Below, piece after piece: positions 17,996 through 27,290 of a stretch of DNA of 41,619 nt. Position 1 is the first letter of the stretch; the number at the start of each line of letters is the position of its first letter. Both the position numbers and the translations under genes were made by a program. This DNA comes from Micromonosporaceae bacterium (GTDB lineage Bacteria > Actinomycetota > Actinomycetes > Mycobacteriales > Micromonosporaceae), in assembly GCA_020027875.1 (NCBI GenBank), contig JAHRHA010000057.1, positions 1 to 41,619 on the forward strand, written 5' to 3'. Under the pieces are notes generated by a model. It made no database searches, was not told the DNA's origin, and saw only the letters and a program-made list of their open reading frames with translations.

Positions 17996-18133
17996 AATCA
18001 GCACTACAGGGCGCCTAACTGAGCGGCATTGTCCCCGAAGTACACCCGTTCTCGGTGATCACGGACGTTTGTTTTCGGCGACGGGCCGTGCCGGTACGGG
18101 CGGACGTCGGTGGGCCGTGGTTGCATAGCGGGC

Positions 18134-21100
18134 GTGGCTGAGGCACTAGGCGTGGAGAAGGGCTCTGGTCGGGCCCAGCGGTCTCCGCTGCCGCGGTATC
18201 GGCTGGTGCGCCGGGCCGCCGACGCGGTGGCCGGGCCGGGCGGTGGCACCCCGGTGCCGATACTCGACACCGCACAGCAGGCCGTGGTCGCGCACAGAGC
18301 CGGCCCGTTGCTGGTCGTGGGCGGGCCAGGCACCGGCAAGACAACCGCTCTGGTCGAGGCGGTGGCCGCCCGCGTCGCGGAGGGCGTTGATCCCGCACAC
18401 ATTCTCGTGCTCACGTTCGGCCGGAAGTCCGCGGCGGCTCTGCGCGACCGGATCGAGGCGCGGATCGGGCAGGGTCGTCACGGTGACGGGCGGGCCACGA
18501 TGTCCGAACCGGTGGTGCGCACCTTCCCCGCGTACGCGTTTGGCCTGCTCCGCCTCGCCGCAGCCGACCGGGGCGAGCCCGCTCCCCGGCTGCTCACCGG
18601 TGCTGAGCAGGACGCCGTCATCCGGGACATGCTCGATGCCCCGGATGCGGCGAAGCGGTGGCCCTCCTCGCTCCGAAATGCCGTGCGGACCAGGGCGTTC
18701 GCCGGCGAACTGCGCGATCTCCTGCTGCGCGCCGCGGAACGGGGCATCGGCCCGAGGACCCTCGCCGACCTCGGGCGGAGCCACCGCCGTGAGGACTGGG
18801 TGGCCGCCTCGGGCTTCCTGGAGGAGTACGTACGGGTCCTCGCGCTGCGTGATGCGACCACCCGGGGCAGCGTGGCCTACGACCAGGCCGAGCTGGTACG
18901 CGCGGCGGCCGCGCTCCTGGTCGATGACCCGGTCATGCTCGCCGCCGAACGTGACCGATGCCGCCACGTGTATGTCGACGAGCTGGCCGACACCGATCCG
19001 GCCCAGATCGACCTGCTCGGGATGATCGTTGGCGGCGGCGGCCACGTGGTCGGTTTGGCCGACCCGGACTCGTCCACGTTTGCGTTCCGTGGCGGCGACC
19101 CGACCGGGGTCCGTGACTTCACCGAGCGCTTCCCGACCGCAACCGGGGACGAGGCGCCGCGGATCACCCTCGGGTCGGGCTATCGGTCTGTGCCGGAGTT
19201 GGTGGCGGCGACCAGACGCGTGGCCGCCCGACTTCGCGGCCCGGCGCGCCACCGAGCGATCACGGCCGCGGTGCCGCCGCGCCACGGCGCTGTGCCACCG
19301 GGCGAGGGCGCTGTGCCACCGGGCGAGGGCGCAGCGCCACCGGGCGAGGTCGGTCCGCCTGCGCTGCAGGTGTGCACGTTGCGCTCGGTCACGAGTGAGT
19401 CGGCCTACATCGCGCACTTTCTTCGCGAGGCGCATCTGCGCGGCGGCATCCCTTGGTCGCGGATGGCGGTCATCGTCCGATCGCTGCAGCACCACCACGC
19501 GGCACTGCGCAGAGCGCTCACCCAGTCCGGTGTGCCGGTCACGACCGGCGCCGAGGACACGAGTCTGGCGACGCAGCCGGCGGTGGCTCCACTGCTGCTG
19601 CTCCTGCGGTGCGCCCTCGGAGAGTCCACACTGGACGAAGAGATCGCGGTGAGCCTCCTGCACTCCGCCCTGGGCGGCGCCGACCCGTTCGCCGAGCGGC
19701 GACTGCGGCAGGGCCTTCGGGACCTCGCCGCCACGGTGGGAGATCGGCGTCCCTCCGGCGAGCTGCTCGTCGAGGCACTTCAAGAACCGGGCACCCTCGC
19801 TCTGATCGACGATCGCTGGGCGCGGCCGGCCCGCACCATAGCCGGACTCATGGCGACGGCGCGCGAGATGGCGTCCAGGCCCACCGCCACGGCGGAGGAC
19901 GTGTTGTGGGCGGTGTGGCGGGCGAGCGGTCTCGCGGACCGTTGGGCGGTTGCCAGCTCGCGCGGCGGTCGTCGCGGAGCCACCGCCGACCGGGACCTCG
20001 ACGCCATCCTGGTTCTGTTCGACGCGGCCGCGCGGTTTACCGATCGACTGCCCGGCGCCCGGATCTTGACATTCCTGGACCACCTGCTCGACCAACAACT
20101 TCCCGCAGACACGCTCGCGCCGGCCGCCGACCGCGGCGACGCCGTCCGGATCCTCACCGCACATGCCGCCAAGGGCCTGGAATGGGACGTGGTGGTCGTC
20201 GCCGGCGTGCAGGAGGGTGTCTGGCCCGACCTGCGGCTGCGGGGCAGCGTGCTCGGCTCCGAACGACTGGTGGACGTGGCCGCCGGCCGGGCGGCGCCGC
20301 CCGGACAGCCCGGCACCGCCGGCCAGGTCACGGCCCTGCTCGACGAGGAGCGCCGGCTGTTCTATGTCGCGACGACGAGGGCTCGTCGCGCTCTTCTGGT
20401 CACCGCAGTCGACCCCAGCACCACCGGCAGTGGCGGGGAGGAGCAGCCCAGCAGGTTCTTGGCGGAGCTCAGTCGCGCCGCCAGACTGGGCGAGACGCCG
20501 CCAGAGTCGGCCGACACCGCCCCGCCCGCTGACACCGCCGCGCCCGCTGACACCGTGGGGCGCGACGACGACGGCCATGCTGCTGCCGGGGACGAGGCGG
20601 GCGTCCGCATCGGCCTGCTGCGGCGCCCGCTCACGCTGCCTGCGCTCGTGGCAGAGCTGCGGACCGCGGTGAGCGACGCCACTACGCCGGCCGCGGTCCG
20701 GCACGCGGCCGCGGCCCAGCTCGCGAAGCTCGCGGCGGCCGGCGTACCCGGCGCGGACCCCGATGAGTGGTGGGGCCTGCGGCCGCTGTCAGATGAGCGC
20801 ACACTGGTCGACCCCGGCGACCCCGTTCGCGTGACACCATCCACAGTGGAGAACGTGCTGCGCTGCGGACTTCGCTGGCTGTTGGAGCGCAACGGCGGCA
20901 GTGACGCGCCCTCGGCCAAGCAGGGCATCGGCAATCTCGTGCACGCGGCCGCGATGCTCGTCGAGGAGGCTGGCGACGGGCGCTCCGTCGACGCGGCCGC
21001 GGTGCGCGCTTTCGTCGCCGATCGCTTCGACCAGATCGAGCTGCCAGCTCGGTGGCTTGGTCAGCGCGAGCGCGAGCGGGCCGAGAGGATGGTCGACAAG

Positions 21101-21610
21101 CTGCTCGGCTGGCTGAGTGTGAATCCCCGCCAGCAGCTCGCGATCGAGCAGGACTTCGAGACTCGGCTCGAGCCGCCCGCCGATCTGTCCGGGCCGCCGG
21201 TGCTGCTCAAGGGGAGGGTGGACCGCCTCGAGATGGACCACAAGGGGCGGCTGGTGGTCGTTGACCTCAAGACCGGCGCGAGCGCACCGAGTGCCGACGA
21301 CACGGAGGAGCATCCGCAACTCGCGGCGTACCAGGTGGCCGTGGCGGCTGGCGCCTTCCCACAGGGTTCGGTCACCGGCGGCGCTGAGATCGTGGCCGTC
21401 GGCACGAGCCACGCCAGCGCTGCCGTCCGCGTGCAGCCGCCACTGGCAGAGTCCGACGACCCAGCCTGGGCCGACGCGCTGGTCCGCCGGGCGGCCTCCG
21501 CGATGGCAGCGTCGACGTTCCGCGCCGTCGTCAACGACGCGTGCCCGTACTGCGCTGTTCGCACCTCCTGTCCGCTCTCCGGCAAGGGAAGGCAGGTGAC
21601 CGGCTCATGA
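18134..21610 (+). CDS. adnA: AdnA-like helicase-nuclease subunit
   Basis: An 1158-residue UvrD-like helicase fused to a RecB-type nuclease, in the position of AdnA. AdnAB resects double-strand breaks in actinobacteria, replacing RecBCD/AddAB. Walker A is GPGTGKTT (about 65-72). Motif II is degenerate, DELADTD instead of DEYQDTS (about 282), and the motif III region reads FAFRGG in place of YGWRGA. GYRS, TAHAAKGLEWD and YVATTRARR are present. The nuclease has DLKTG (about 1044). A cysteine near 911 plus CPYCAVRTSC (1137-1146) suggest an iron-sulfur cluster. A VPPGEG repeat linker lies at about 379-406. The start is uncertain: GTG 18134 chosen. It overlaps adnB by four bases. Confidence 0.9.
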   Translation: MAEALGVEKGSGRAQRSPLPRYRLVRRAADAVAGPGGGTPVPILDTAQQAVVAHRAGPLLVVGGPGTGKTTALVEAVAARVAEGVDPAHILVLTFGRKSAAALRDRIEARIGQGRHGDGRATMSEPVVRTFPAYAFGLLRLAAADRGEPAPRLLTGAEQDAVIRDMLDAPDAAKRWPSSLRNAVRTRAFAGELRDLLLRAAERGIGPRTLADLGRSHRREDWVAASGFLEEYVRVLALRDATTRGSVAYDQAELVRAAAALLVDDPVMLAAERDRCRHVYVDELADTDPAQIDLLGMIVGGGGHVVGLADPDSSTFAFRGGDPTGVRDFTERFPTATGDEAPRITLGSGYRSVPELVAATRRVAARLRGPARHRAITAAVPPRHGAVPPGEGAVPPGEGAAPPGEVGPPALQVCTLRSVTSESAYIAHFLREAHLRGGIPWSRMAVIVRSLQHHHAALRRALTQSGVPVTTGAEDTSLATQPAVAPLLLLLRCALGESTLDEEIAVSLLHSALGGADPFAERRLRQGLRDLAATVGDRRPSGELLVEALQEPGTLALIDDRWARPARTIAGLMATAREMASRPTATAEDVLWAVWRASGLADRWAVASSRGGRRGATADRDLDAILVLFDAAARFTDRLPGARILTFLDHLLDQQLPADTLAPAADRGDAVRILTAHAAKGLEWDVVVVAGVQEGVWPDLRLRGSVLGSERLVDVAAGRAAPPGQPGTAGQVTALLDEERRLFYVATTRARRALLVTAVDPSTTGSGGEEQPSRFLAELSRAARLGETPPESADTAPPADTAAPADTVGRDDDGHAAAGDEAGVRIGLLRRPLTLPALVAELRTAVSDATTPAAVRHAAAAQLAKLAAAGVPGADPDEWWGLRPLSDERTLVDPGDPVRVTPSTVENVLRCGLRWLLERNGGSDAPSAKQGIGNLVHAAAMLVEEAGDGRSVDAAAVRAFVADRFDQIELPARWLGQRERERAERMVDKLLGWLSVNPRQQLAIEQDFETRLEPPADLSGPPVLLKGRVDRLEMDHKGRLVVVDLKTGASAPSADDTEEHPQLAAYQVAVAAGAFPQGSVTGGAEIVAVGTSHASAAVRVQPPLAESDDPAWADALVRRAASAMAASTFRAVVNDACPYCAVRTSCPLSGKGRQVTGS
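19268..19351 (+). repeat. 21-bp tandem repeat within adnA
   Basis: Four in-frame 21-base units encode AVPPRHG, AVPPGEG, AVPPGEG and AAPPGEV. They form a flexible insertion in the motor domain, just after the GYRS motif region and before the next helicase segment. Confidence 0.85.
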
Positions 21611-24600
21611 GCGGCATCGGGCCACGGTTCACGCCGGAGGAGCTGCGCACCCGGCTGGGCATCACCTACGACTTCAGCGGCGAGCAGCTGCAGGTCATCA
21701 GCGCGCCGCCGGACGAACCGCTGCTGGTGGTGGCGGGCGCCGGTTCCGGCAAGACCGAGCTGATGGCGCTACGGGTGATGTGGCTCATCGCCAACTCGCA
21801 TGTGCGGCCCGACCAGGTGCTCGGCCTTACCTTCACCCGGAAGGCCGCCGGGGAGCTATCCCACCGCATCCGTCTGTACCTCGGTCGGGCCAAGCAGCTG
21901 CTCGGCCATGACGCACAGCTCACCGGTGAGCCGACGGTGGCGACCTACCACTCATTCGCTGCCCGGGTGGTGCGCGAGCATGGCATGCGGTCGGGCTACG
22001 AACCAACCGTCCGGCTGCTCACCGAGGCGGCCTGCTGGCAGCTGGCCGACGCGGCGGTGCGCCAGCACGACAGCCCGGCGATGCGTGCGTACCCGCTCGG
22101 TCAGGCGAATGCGACGGCGGCGGTCCTCGATCTCGCCGGTGAGCTGGCCGAGCACCTGCGTGACACGGAGGAGGTGGCGAAGTTCACCCTCGGTCTTACC
22201 GCGTCGATGGAGGGAGCGTCGGGGAACAAGATCCTGAAACCGGTTCAGGAAGTGCTGGACCGCCAGCGGGGCAGGCTCGCGCTCCTGCCGCTCGTGCAGA
22301 CGTACGCGGAGCGCAAGAAGGCCATGGAGGCGATGGACTTCGGCGACCAGTTGCGCCGCGCGGCCACGGTGGCGCAGGCCCATCCCGAGGTGGCTGACGC
22401 CGAGCGGGACCGTTTCAAGGTCGTCCTGCTCGACGAGTACCAGGACACCTCCCAGGCCCAGGTTGTGTTGCTGCGGTCGCTGTTCGGCGCCGGCCACCCG
22501 GTCACCGCGGTTGGCGATCCATGTCAGTCTATCTATGGTTGGCGCGGTGCCAGCGCCGGTACGCTCGACCGGTTTCCGGAGAGATTTCCCCAGATCGGCG
22601 GCGCGAACGCCGACCTTCGTTGGCTCACCGTGAGCTGGCGCAACGCTCCGCAGATCCTCGCTGTCGCGAACCAGATCTCCGATCCGCTGCGGGCGGCCGG
22701 TGCGCCGGTGAGGCCATTGCGCGCGGCTAAGTCGTACCTGCCGAAGTTCGCCGACTCGCTGGTGCGGTGCGTGTACGCGGAGACGTACATCGACGAGGCG
22801 GCATGGATCGCCGATGAGGTCGATACGGCCTGGCTTTCGTGGGAGGCACGCTACGGGACGCGCCCGACCACGGCCGTCCTCGTGCGCGCGCGGGCCCAGA
22901 TCCCGACGATCGAGCGTGCTCTGCGCGACCGAGGTCTGCCGGTCGAGGTCGTAGGTCTCGGCGGTCTGCTCGACAACCCTGAGGTCCGGGACGTGGTGTC
23001 CACGCTCCACGTGCTCGCCGATCCGACCGCGGGAGCGTCGCTGCTGCGCCTGCTGACCGGCGTCCGCTGGCGGGTCGGTCCTCGCGATGTCGTCGCGCTC
23101 TACCGCCGCGCCCGGTACATCGCCTGGGATCGTCGGCAGGGTACCGACAGCGGAGACGTGCCGGCCGGGGTGGCGGAGCCGGAGCTTGGTGGTGAGCGTC
23201 TGGATGATGCCGTCCTCGCGGACGCGCTCGATGACCTCGGCGCCCCGTCGGCGTACTCGGCCGAGGGTCACCGCCGGCTCTGCCTTATCCGCGACGAGCT
23301 TCGTGCGCTGCGGAGCCGGCTCGACCAGAGCCTGCCCGATCTGGTCGCCGACGTCGCGCAGACGATCGGGCTGGACGTCGAGGTCGCCGTGCGCGGTGCG
23401 GGCGCAACCTCGGCCGGGCTCGCCCGGGCCCACCTCGATGCGATCGGGGATGTCGCGGCGCGGTTCGCCGAGGAGACCGAGGGTGGCACGCTGTCGGCGT
23501 TCCTCGCCTACCTCGCCGCGGCTGAGGAGGAGGAGCGCGGGCTGACACCCGGTGAGGTCGAGGTGGTCGACGGTGCCGTACAGATCCTCACGGTGCACGC
23601 TGCGAAGGGCCTCGAGTGGGACGTCGTGGCCGTCGCCGGCTTGTGCGAGGATGCCTTCCCGGCCAAGCCGAAGGCCAGCGATCATTGGCTCAAGGGAATG
23701 GGCGCGCTGCCGTTCCCACTGCGCGGCGACTCGGCCGGCCTGCCGCGCCTGCGCCTGGAGGGGGCCAACGACGGCCGTGGTGTGCGCACGGCGATCGAGT
23801 CGTTTGACCATGACTGGAAGGCACACCAGGAGCGCGAGGAGCGGCGGTTGGCCTACGTCGCGGTGACCCGACCGCGCCATCTGCTCCTGTGCTCAGGTTT
23901 CCGCTGGGGGGATGGGCTCAGCGAGCCACGCGGGGCATCGATCTTCCTCAACGAGATCGCCGATGTGTGTCGCACCGGGTCCGGATCGGTGGCGGTCTGG
24001 GCCGCGCCGCTCGCGGATGGCGCGACGAATCCGACGCTCGCCGATGAGGTGTCGGCGCAGTGGCCGTTCGACCCGCTCGGTGAGCGCCGAGCCGGCGTGG
24101 CCGAGGGTGCAGAGATGGTGCGGGCCGCGGCGAACGGCGTCGACGGTGGCGGTGGCGGTGGCGCGGGGCTCACCGGCGACGAGCGGGCTCAGGCGCAGCG
24201 GTGGGAGGTGGAGGCCGAGCTGCTGCTCGCCGAGCTGGCGCGGCAGCGGGCCGCCGAGACCATCGACGTGGTCCTGCCCGCCCATCTGTCGGTGTCACAG
24301 CTCGTCGCGCTCAAGCGGGACCCACAGCGTCTGGCTCGTCGGCTGCGCCGGCCGCTGCCCGAAGCGCCCGACCCGTACGCCAGGCGGGGGACTGCCTTCC
24401 ATCTATGGCTGGAGCGCCGATTTGGTGGCGCGGGCGAGCTGCTCGACCTCGACGACCTGCCCGGGTCGGGAGATGCCGGGGCGGCACCCGACGAGGAGAT
24501 GGAGGAGCTGCAGAAGGCATTTCTGTCCAGCGAGTGGGCCGAGCGGGTGCCGGCGCGGGTGGAGGTACCGTTCGCCACCGTGGTCGCCGGCGTGGTGGTG

Positions 24601-24897
24601 CGCGGCCGGATGGACGCAGTCTTCGCCGTCCCAGGGCAGTCAGACCAGTTCGACGTGATCGACTGGAAGACCGGCCAGCGACCGACCGGCGCGGACGCGA
24701 CCGCAGCGGCGGTACAGCTCGCGGCGTATCGACTTGCCTGGGCGGAATTGTGCGGACTGCCCGTTGCCAAGGTCAGCGCCGGGTTCCACTACGTGCGCGA
24801 TGGCGTCACCGTTCGCCCGGCTGACCTGCTCGACGCGGACGCTCTCGTCGCATTGGTGGCGGGCCTGCCGCAGGCCCAGGCTGGAGCGCAGGGCTAG
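21607..24897 (+). CDS. adnB: AdnB-like helicase-nuclease subunit
   Basis: A 1096-residue protein, almost the length of mycobacterial AdnB, the lead motor of the AdnAB end-resection complex. All helicase motifs look intact: GAGSGKT (45-51), FTRKAAGEL, LLDEYQDTSQAQ (about 275), CQSIYGWRGAS, VSWRNA, VHAAKGLEWDVVAVAG and YVAVTRPR. The C-terminal RecB-like nuclease has VEVPFATVVAGVVVRGRMD and DVIDWKTGQRP (Asp and Lys near 1018-1021). No Cys cluster is seen, in contrast to AdnA. The ATG at 21607 overlaps the adnA stop as ATGA, implying coupled translation and balanced subunits. Confidence 0.94.
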   Translation: MSGIGPRFTPEELRTRLGITYDFSGEQLQVISAPPDEPLLVVAGAGSGKTELMALRVMWLIANSHVRPDQVLGLTFTRKAAGELSHRIRLYLGRAKQLLGHDAQLTGEPTVATYHSFAARVVREHGMRSGYEPTVRLLTEAACWQLADAAVRQHDSPAMRAYPLGQANATAAVLDLAGELAEHLRDTEEVAKFTLGLTASMEGASGNKILKPVQEVLDRQRGRLALLPLVQTYAERKKAMEAMDFGDQLRRAATVAQAHPEVADAERDRFKVVLLDEYQDTSQAQVVLLRSLFGAGHPVTAVGDPCQSIYGWRGASAGTLDRFPERFPQIGGANADLRWLTVSWRNAPQILAVANQISDPLRAAGAPVRPLRAAKSYLPKFADSLVRCVYAETYIDEAAWIADEVDTAWLSWEARYGTRPTTAVLVRARAQIPTIERALRDRGLPVEVVGLGGLLDNPEVRDVVSTLHVLADPTAGASLLRLLTGVRWRVGPRDVVALYRRARYIAWDRRQGTDSGDVPAGVAEPELGGERLDDAVLADALDDLGAPSAYSAEGHRRLCLIRDELRALRSRLDQSLPDLVADVAQTIGLDVEVAVRGAGATSAGLARAHLDAIGDVAARFAEETEGGTLSAFLAYLAAAEEEERGLTPGEVEVVDGAVQILTVHAAKGLEWDVVAVAGLCEDAFPAKPKASDHWLKGMGALPFPLRGDSAGLPRLRLEGANDGRGVRTAIESFDHDWKAHQEREERRLAYVAVTRPRHLLLCSGFRWGDGLSEPRGASIFLNEIADVCRTGSGSVAVWAAPLADGATNPTLADEVSAQWPFDPLGERRAGVAEGAEMVRAAANGVDGGGGGGAGLTGDERAQAQRWEVEAELLLAELARQRAAETIDVVLPAHLSVSQLVALKRDPQRLARRLRRPLPEAPDPYARRGTAFHLWLERRFGGAGELLDLDDLPGSGDAGAAPDEEMEELQKAFLSSEWAERVPARVEVPFATVVAGVVVRGRMDAVFAVPGQSDQFDVIDWKTGQRPTGADATAAAVQLAAYRLAWAELCGLPVAKVSAGFHYVRDGVTVRPADLLDADALVALVAGLPQAQAGAQG

Positions 24898-24908
24898 CCG
24901 TGCGGTCG

Positions 24909-24914
24909 TAGCCT
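24909..24914 (+). promoter_or_regulatory. Putative -10 element TAGCCT
   Basis: TAGCCT ends eight bases before the ATG at 24923, consistent with a leaderless or very short-leader transcript starting just after adnB. Confidence 0.4.
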
Positions 24915-24922
24915 CGAAGGTA

Positions 24923-25858
24923 ATGACCGCTAAGCCACCGTCGTCGGCACCCGACCGGCCCGCGTTTCCGGCCGGTCGTGTGGGTGTCGCATCCGGCGCC
25001 AGCGGTGTCGCATCCGGCGCCAGCGGTGTCGCATCCGGCGCCAGTGGTGTCGCATCCGATGCCGGCACCGACCTGCCGGTGTGGCACGTTCCGGAGGTGG
25101 TCGAGCCCGCCCGAAGGTGGCAGATGCCCACCGGAAGGCGCGCCCTGTTCTGGTACGGCGGCGCGGCCGGCTTGGTGCTGGTGATCGGGCTCGCTGTCGT
25201 CCTGACGTTCCTCCTCAGTGGAGAGTTGGCGCCATCGCGGGCGAAGCCGCCGTCAGACGTCCGGCCGCCGCTGGCCAGGCTCTGCCCCGCTCCGACTGGC
25301 CCCAACGAACCGCCGTCCGGGGCACCCTTGTCTGTGCCGCGTGGTCCCCGGACCACGGACGAAACGGCCGGCATCTCGTACGCCTCATACGGCGCACCCT
25401 GGGAGCCATGGCCCCTGCTGTGGAAGATGGGCACGCTTGAGGTCCCGTACGGGGTCGGGCAGCATTTCGTCACGGAGACGTACGGGGGCGGCGACTACCA
25501 CGCGTCTATCCTGTCGGCGGCGGTGCCGGCGACGGTGAACGACAGCACCGCGATCGACCTCGAGTGCACCGGGCGGCAGGTGGCCGCGGACGTTCGGGCC
25601 GAGTACTACCCGCAACCCAACGAGATGGAGCTTATGCGGGACGAGCGCACTGTGCTCGGCGGCCGCCCAGCCTGGGTAACGAAGTTCCGGCTCCATTTCA
25701 ACGAGGATGGTCTGCGAGCGAAGGACGAGCTGGTTGCGGTGGCGCTCATCGATGTCGGCCGGCCAACCGCAGCGGTACTCTACGTCTCGATTCCTGGTAC
25801 ACACTCACAATGGGATTACGTGGTGGACGAGGCGCTCGCGTCTGTCCGCCCAACCTGA
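24923..25858 (+). CDS. Hypothetical single-pass membrane protein
   Basis: A 311-residue protein. The cytoplasmic N-terminus of about 75 residues carries VASGASG repeats, then one membrane helix (ALFWYGGAAGLVLVIGLAVVLTFLL, about 76-100). An outside domain of about 210 residues follows, with two Cys (LARLCPAP and DLECTGRQ) that could form a disulfide. Motifs include YASYGAPWEPWPLLW, FVTETYGGGDYHASIL and GGRPAWVTKFRLHF, the last resembling the PsbP/Mog1-like fold of surface proteins, but weakly. The ATG at 24923 follows GAAGG and a -10-like TAGCCT. It lies 25 bases after adnB but may have its own promoter. Function unknown. Confidence 0.8.
   Translation: MTAKPPSSAPDRPAFPAGRVGVASGASGVASGASGVASGASGVASDAGTDLPVWHVPEVVEPARRWQMPTGRRALFWYGGAAGLVLVIGLAVVLTFLLSGELAPSRAKPPSDVRPPLARLCPAPTGPNEPPSGAPLSVPRGPRTTDETAGISYASYGAPWEPWPLLWKMGTLEVPYGVGQHFVTETYGGGDYHASILSAAVPATVNDSTAIDLECTGRQVAADVRAEYYPQPNEMELMRDERTVLGGRPAWVTKFRLHFNEDGLRAKDELVAVALIDVGRPTAAVLYVSIPGTHSQWDYVVDEALASVRPT
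24984..25067 (+). repeat. 21-bp tandem repeat coding VASGASG
   Basis: Three near-identical 21-base units begin at 24984, 25005 and 25026 (GTGTCGCATCCGGCGCCAGC core) and a diverged fourth at 25047. They encode the repeated VASGASG in the cytoplasmic tail of the membrane protein. Confidence 0.88.
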
Positions 25859-25864
25859 CCTATT

Positions 25865-25931
25865 CTCGTCGATCTAGGTCATCTCGCGTGAGTTGATCAC
25901 TAGTCACACGACTACGCCCTAGATCGACGAG
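25865..25931. repeat. Long-loop inverted repeat before the M16 operon
   Basis: CTCGTCGATCTAGG at 25865-25878 pairs perfectly with CCTAGATCGACGAG at 25918-25931 across a 39-base loop. It lies seven bases after the membrane-protein stop and 30 bases before the -10 of the M16 genes. It may be a terminator or a small repeat element. Confidence 0.75.
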
Positions 25932-25960
25932 CCCGGTCCCGGCCACCGTCGCCGACCGGC

Positions 25961-25966
25961 TAGCCT
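25961..25966 (+). promoter_or_regulatory. Putative -10 element TAGCCT, leaderless
   Basis: TAGCCT ends seven bases before the GTG at 25974 and there is no ribosome site, so the M16 operon probably begins with a leaderless transcript. Confidence 0.45.
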
Positions 25967-25973
25967 TCATGGC

Positions 25974-27290
25974 GTGTCGGGTCACGATCAGAATGTCTCA
26001 GCGACAGCAACGGCCGCTCTGGAGCGGTTCACCCTGCCCAACGGTCTGCGGGTTGTGCTGGCGCCAGATCGCTCGGCGCCGGTCGTCGGCGTCGCGGTCG
26101 TCTACGACGTCGGCATTCGGTCGGAGCCGGCGGGCCGTACCGGCTTCGCTCACCTATTCGAGCACCTCATGTTCCAGGGTTCGGAGAACCTGGAGAAGCT
26201 CGCCCACTTCCGCCATGTGCAGGGCTCCGGGGGGACGGTCAACGGCTCGACCCACCTTGACTACACCGACTACTTCGAGATGCTGCCGAGCAACGCGCTG
26301 GAGCGTGCGCTCTTCCTCGAGGCCGATCGGATGCGCGGCCCTCGCCTGACCGAGGAGAACCTGCGTAACCAGGTCGACGTCGTCAAGGAGGAGATTCGGG
26401 TCAATGTGCTGAACCGCCCGTACGGCGGCTTTCCCTGGCTCAAGCTCCCGCCCGTCATGTTCGACACGTTCCCCAACGCCCACGACGGCTACGGCTCCTT
26501 CGACGATCTCGAGTCCGCCACGGTGCCCGACGCGGCGGACTTCTTCGCGAAGTACTACGCCGCCGGCAACGCCGTGCTGGCCGTCGCCGGCGATCTCGAT
26601 GTCGAGCGGGCGGTCAAGCTGGTCGAGCGTCACTTCGGCGACGTCCCGGCGCGCCCGGCGCCGCAGCGGCCCGGCTTCACCGAACCGGACCTCACCGGCG
26701 AGCGAACGGAGGCGTACACCGATCACCTGGCGCCGCTGCCCGCCTTCGCGGCCGCGTGGCGCGTGCCCGACCCGATCGGAGACTTCTCCGCCTACCTGCC
26801 CTATGTCGTGCTGGCCGAAGTGCTGACCGACGGAGACGCCTCGCGACTGGTGCAGCGACTGGTACTCACCGATCGCAGCGTTACCACGGTCGGCGGATAC
26901 GTGAGCTTCATGGGTGAACCGTTTGACGTACGCGACCCGACCGCCGTGCTCCTGCAGGCGCATCTGCCCCCGGGCGGGAGCGTCGCCGCGGTCCTGGCCG
27001 CGATCGGTGAGGAGTGCGACCGCCTCGCGCAGGACGGCCTCGCCGAAGGAGAGCTCGCTCGTACGGTCGCGCGCATGTCGACGTACCTACTGCGCGACGC
27101 CGACACCGTGCTCAGTCGCGCGCTGCATTACGCCGTCCTCGAGCAGCAGCGTCGCGACGCCGCGCTCGCCGGCGAGCTGCCGCGCATGCTGACCGACGTG
27201 ACCGAGGAGCAGGTACGGGCGGCGGCAGCTGCCCTGGTGCCGTCGCGGCGTGCGGTGGTTGAGGTCGTGCCCGGAGGGGGTCAGTCATGA
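25974..27290 (+). CDS. M16 family zinc peptidase, active subunit
   Basis: A 438-residue M16 (insulinase/pitrilysin-like) peptidase. The inverted zinc motif HxxEH is intact: HLFEH at 60-64, with the third ligand Glu140 in VVKEEIRVN, the normal spacing. Both M16 half-domains are present, the second starting near residue 195 (NAVLAVAGDLDVERAVKLVERHFGDVP). It lacks a signal peptide, so it probably acts in the cytosol on small peptides or fragments, paired with the next gene. The GTG at 25974 follows a -10-like TAGCCT. It overlaps the next gene by four bases (ATGA), as expected for a heterodimer made in equal amounts. Confidence 0.94.
   Translation: MSGHDQNVSATATAALERFTLPNGLRVVLAPDRSAPVVGVAVVYDVGIRSEPAGRTGFAHLFEHLMFQGSENLEKLAHFRHVQGSGGTVNGSTHLDYTDYFEMLPSNALERALFLEADRMRGPRLTEENLRNQVDVVKEEIRVNVLNRPYGGFPWLKLPPVMFDTFPNAHDGYGSFDDLESATVPDAADFFAKYYAAGNAVLAVAGDLDVERAVKLVERHFGDVPARPAPQRPGFTEPDLTGERTEAYTDHLAPLPAFAAAWRVPDPIGDFSAYLPYVVLAEVLTDGDASRLVQRLVLTDRSVTTVGGYVSFMGEPFDVRDPTAVLLQAHLPPGGSVAAVLAAIGEECDRLAQDGLAEGELARTVARMSTYLLRDADTVLSRALHYAVLEQQRRDAALAGELPRMLTDVTEEQVRAAAAALVPSRRAVVEVVPGGGQS

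Noticed and set aside
18030..18133. LexA or RecA-independent damage promoter before adnA
   Set aside because: TTGTCCCCG is only a partial match to the PafBC-type motif, with no TAnnnT at the right spacing, and there is no GAAC-N4-GTTC LexA box.
18146..20704. Long open frame on the minus strand opposite adnA (852 codons)
   Set aside because: It is a shadow of the high-GC adnA coding frame. The translated product has no recognisable motifs, while the plus strand has full helicase and nuclease motifs.
21952..23880. Minus-strand open frame of 642 codons opposite adnB
   Set aside because: Same reason: mirror frame of a GC-rich gene with a complete helicase on the plus strand and no domain on the minus.
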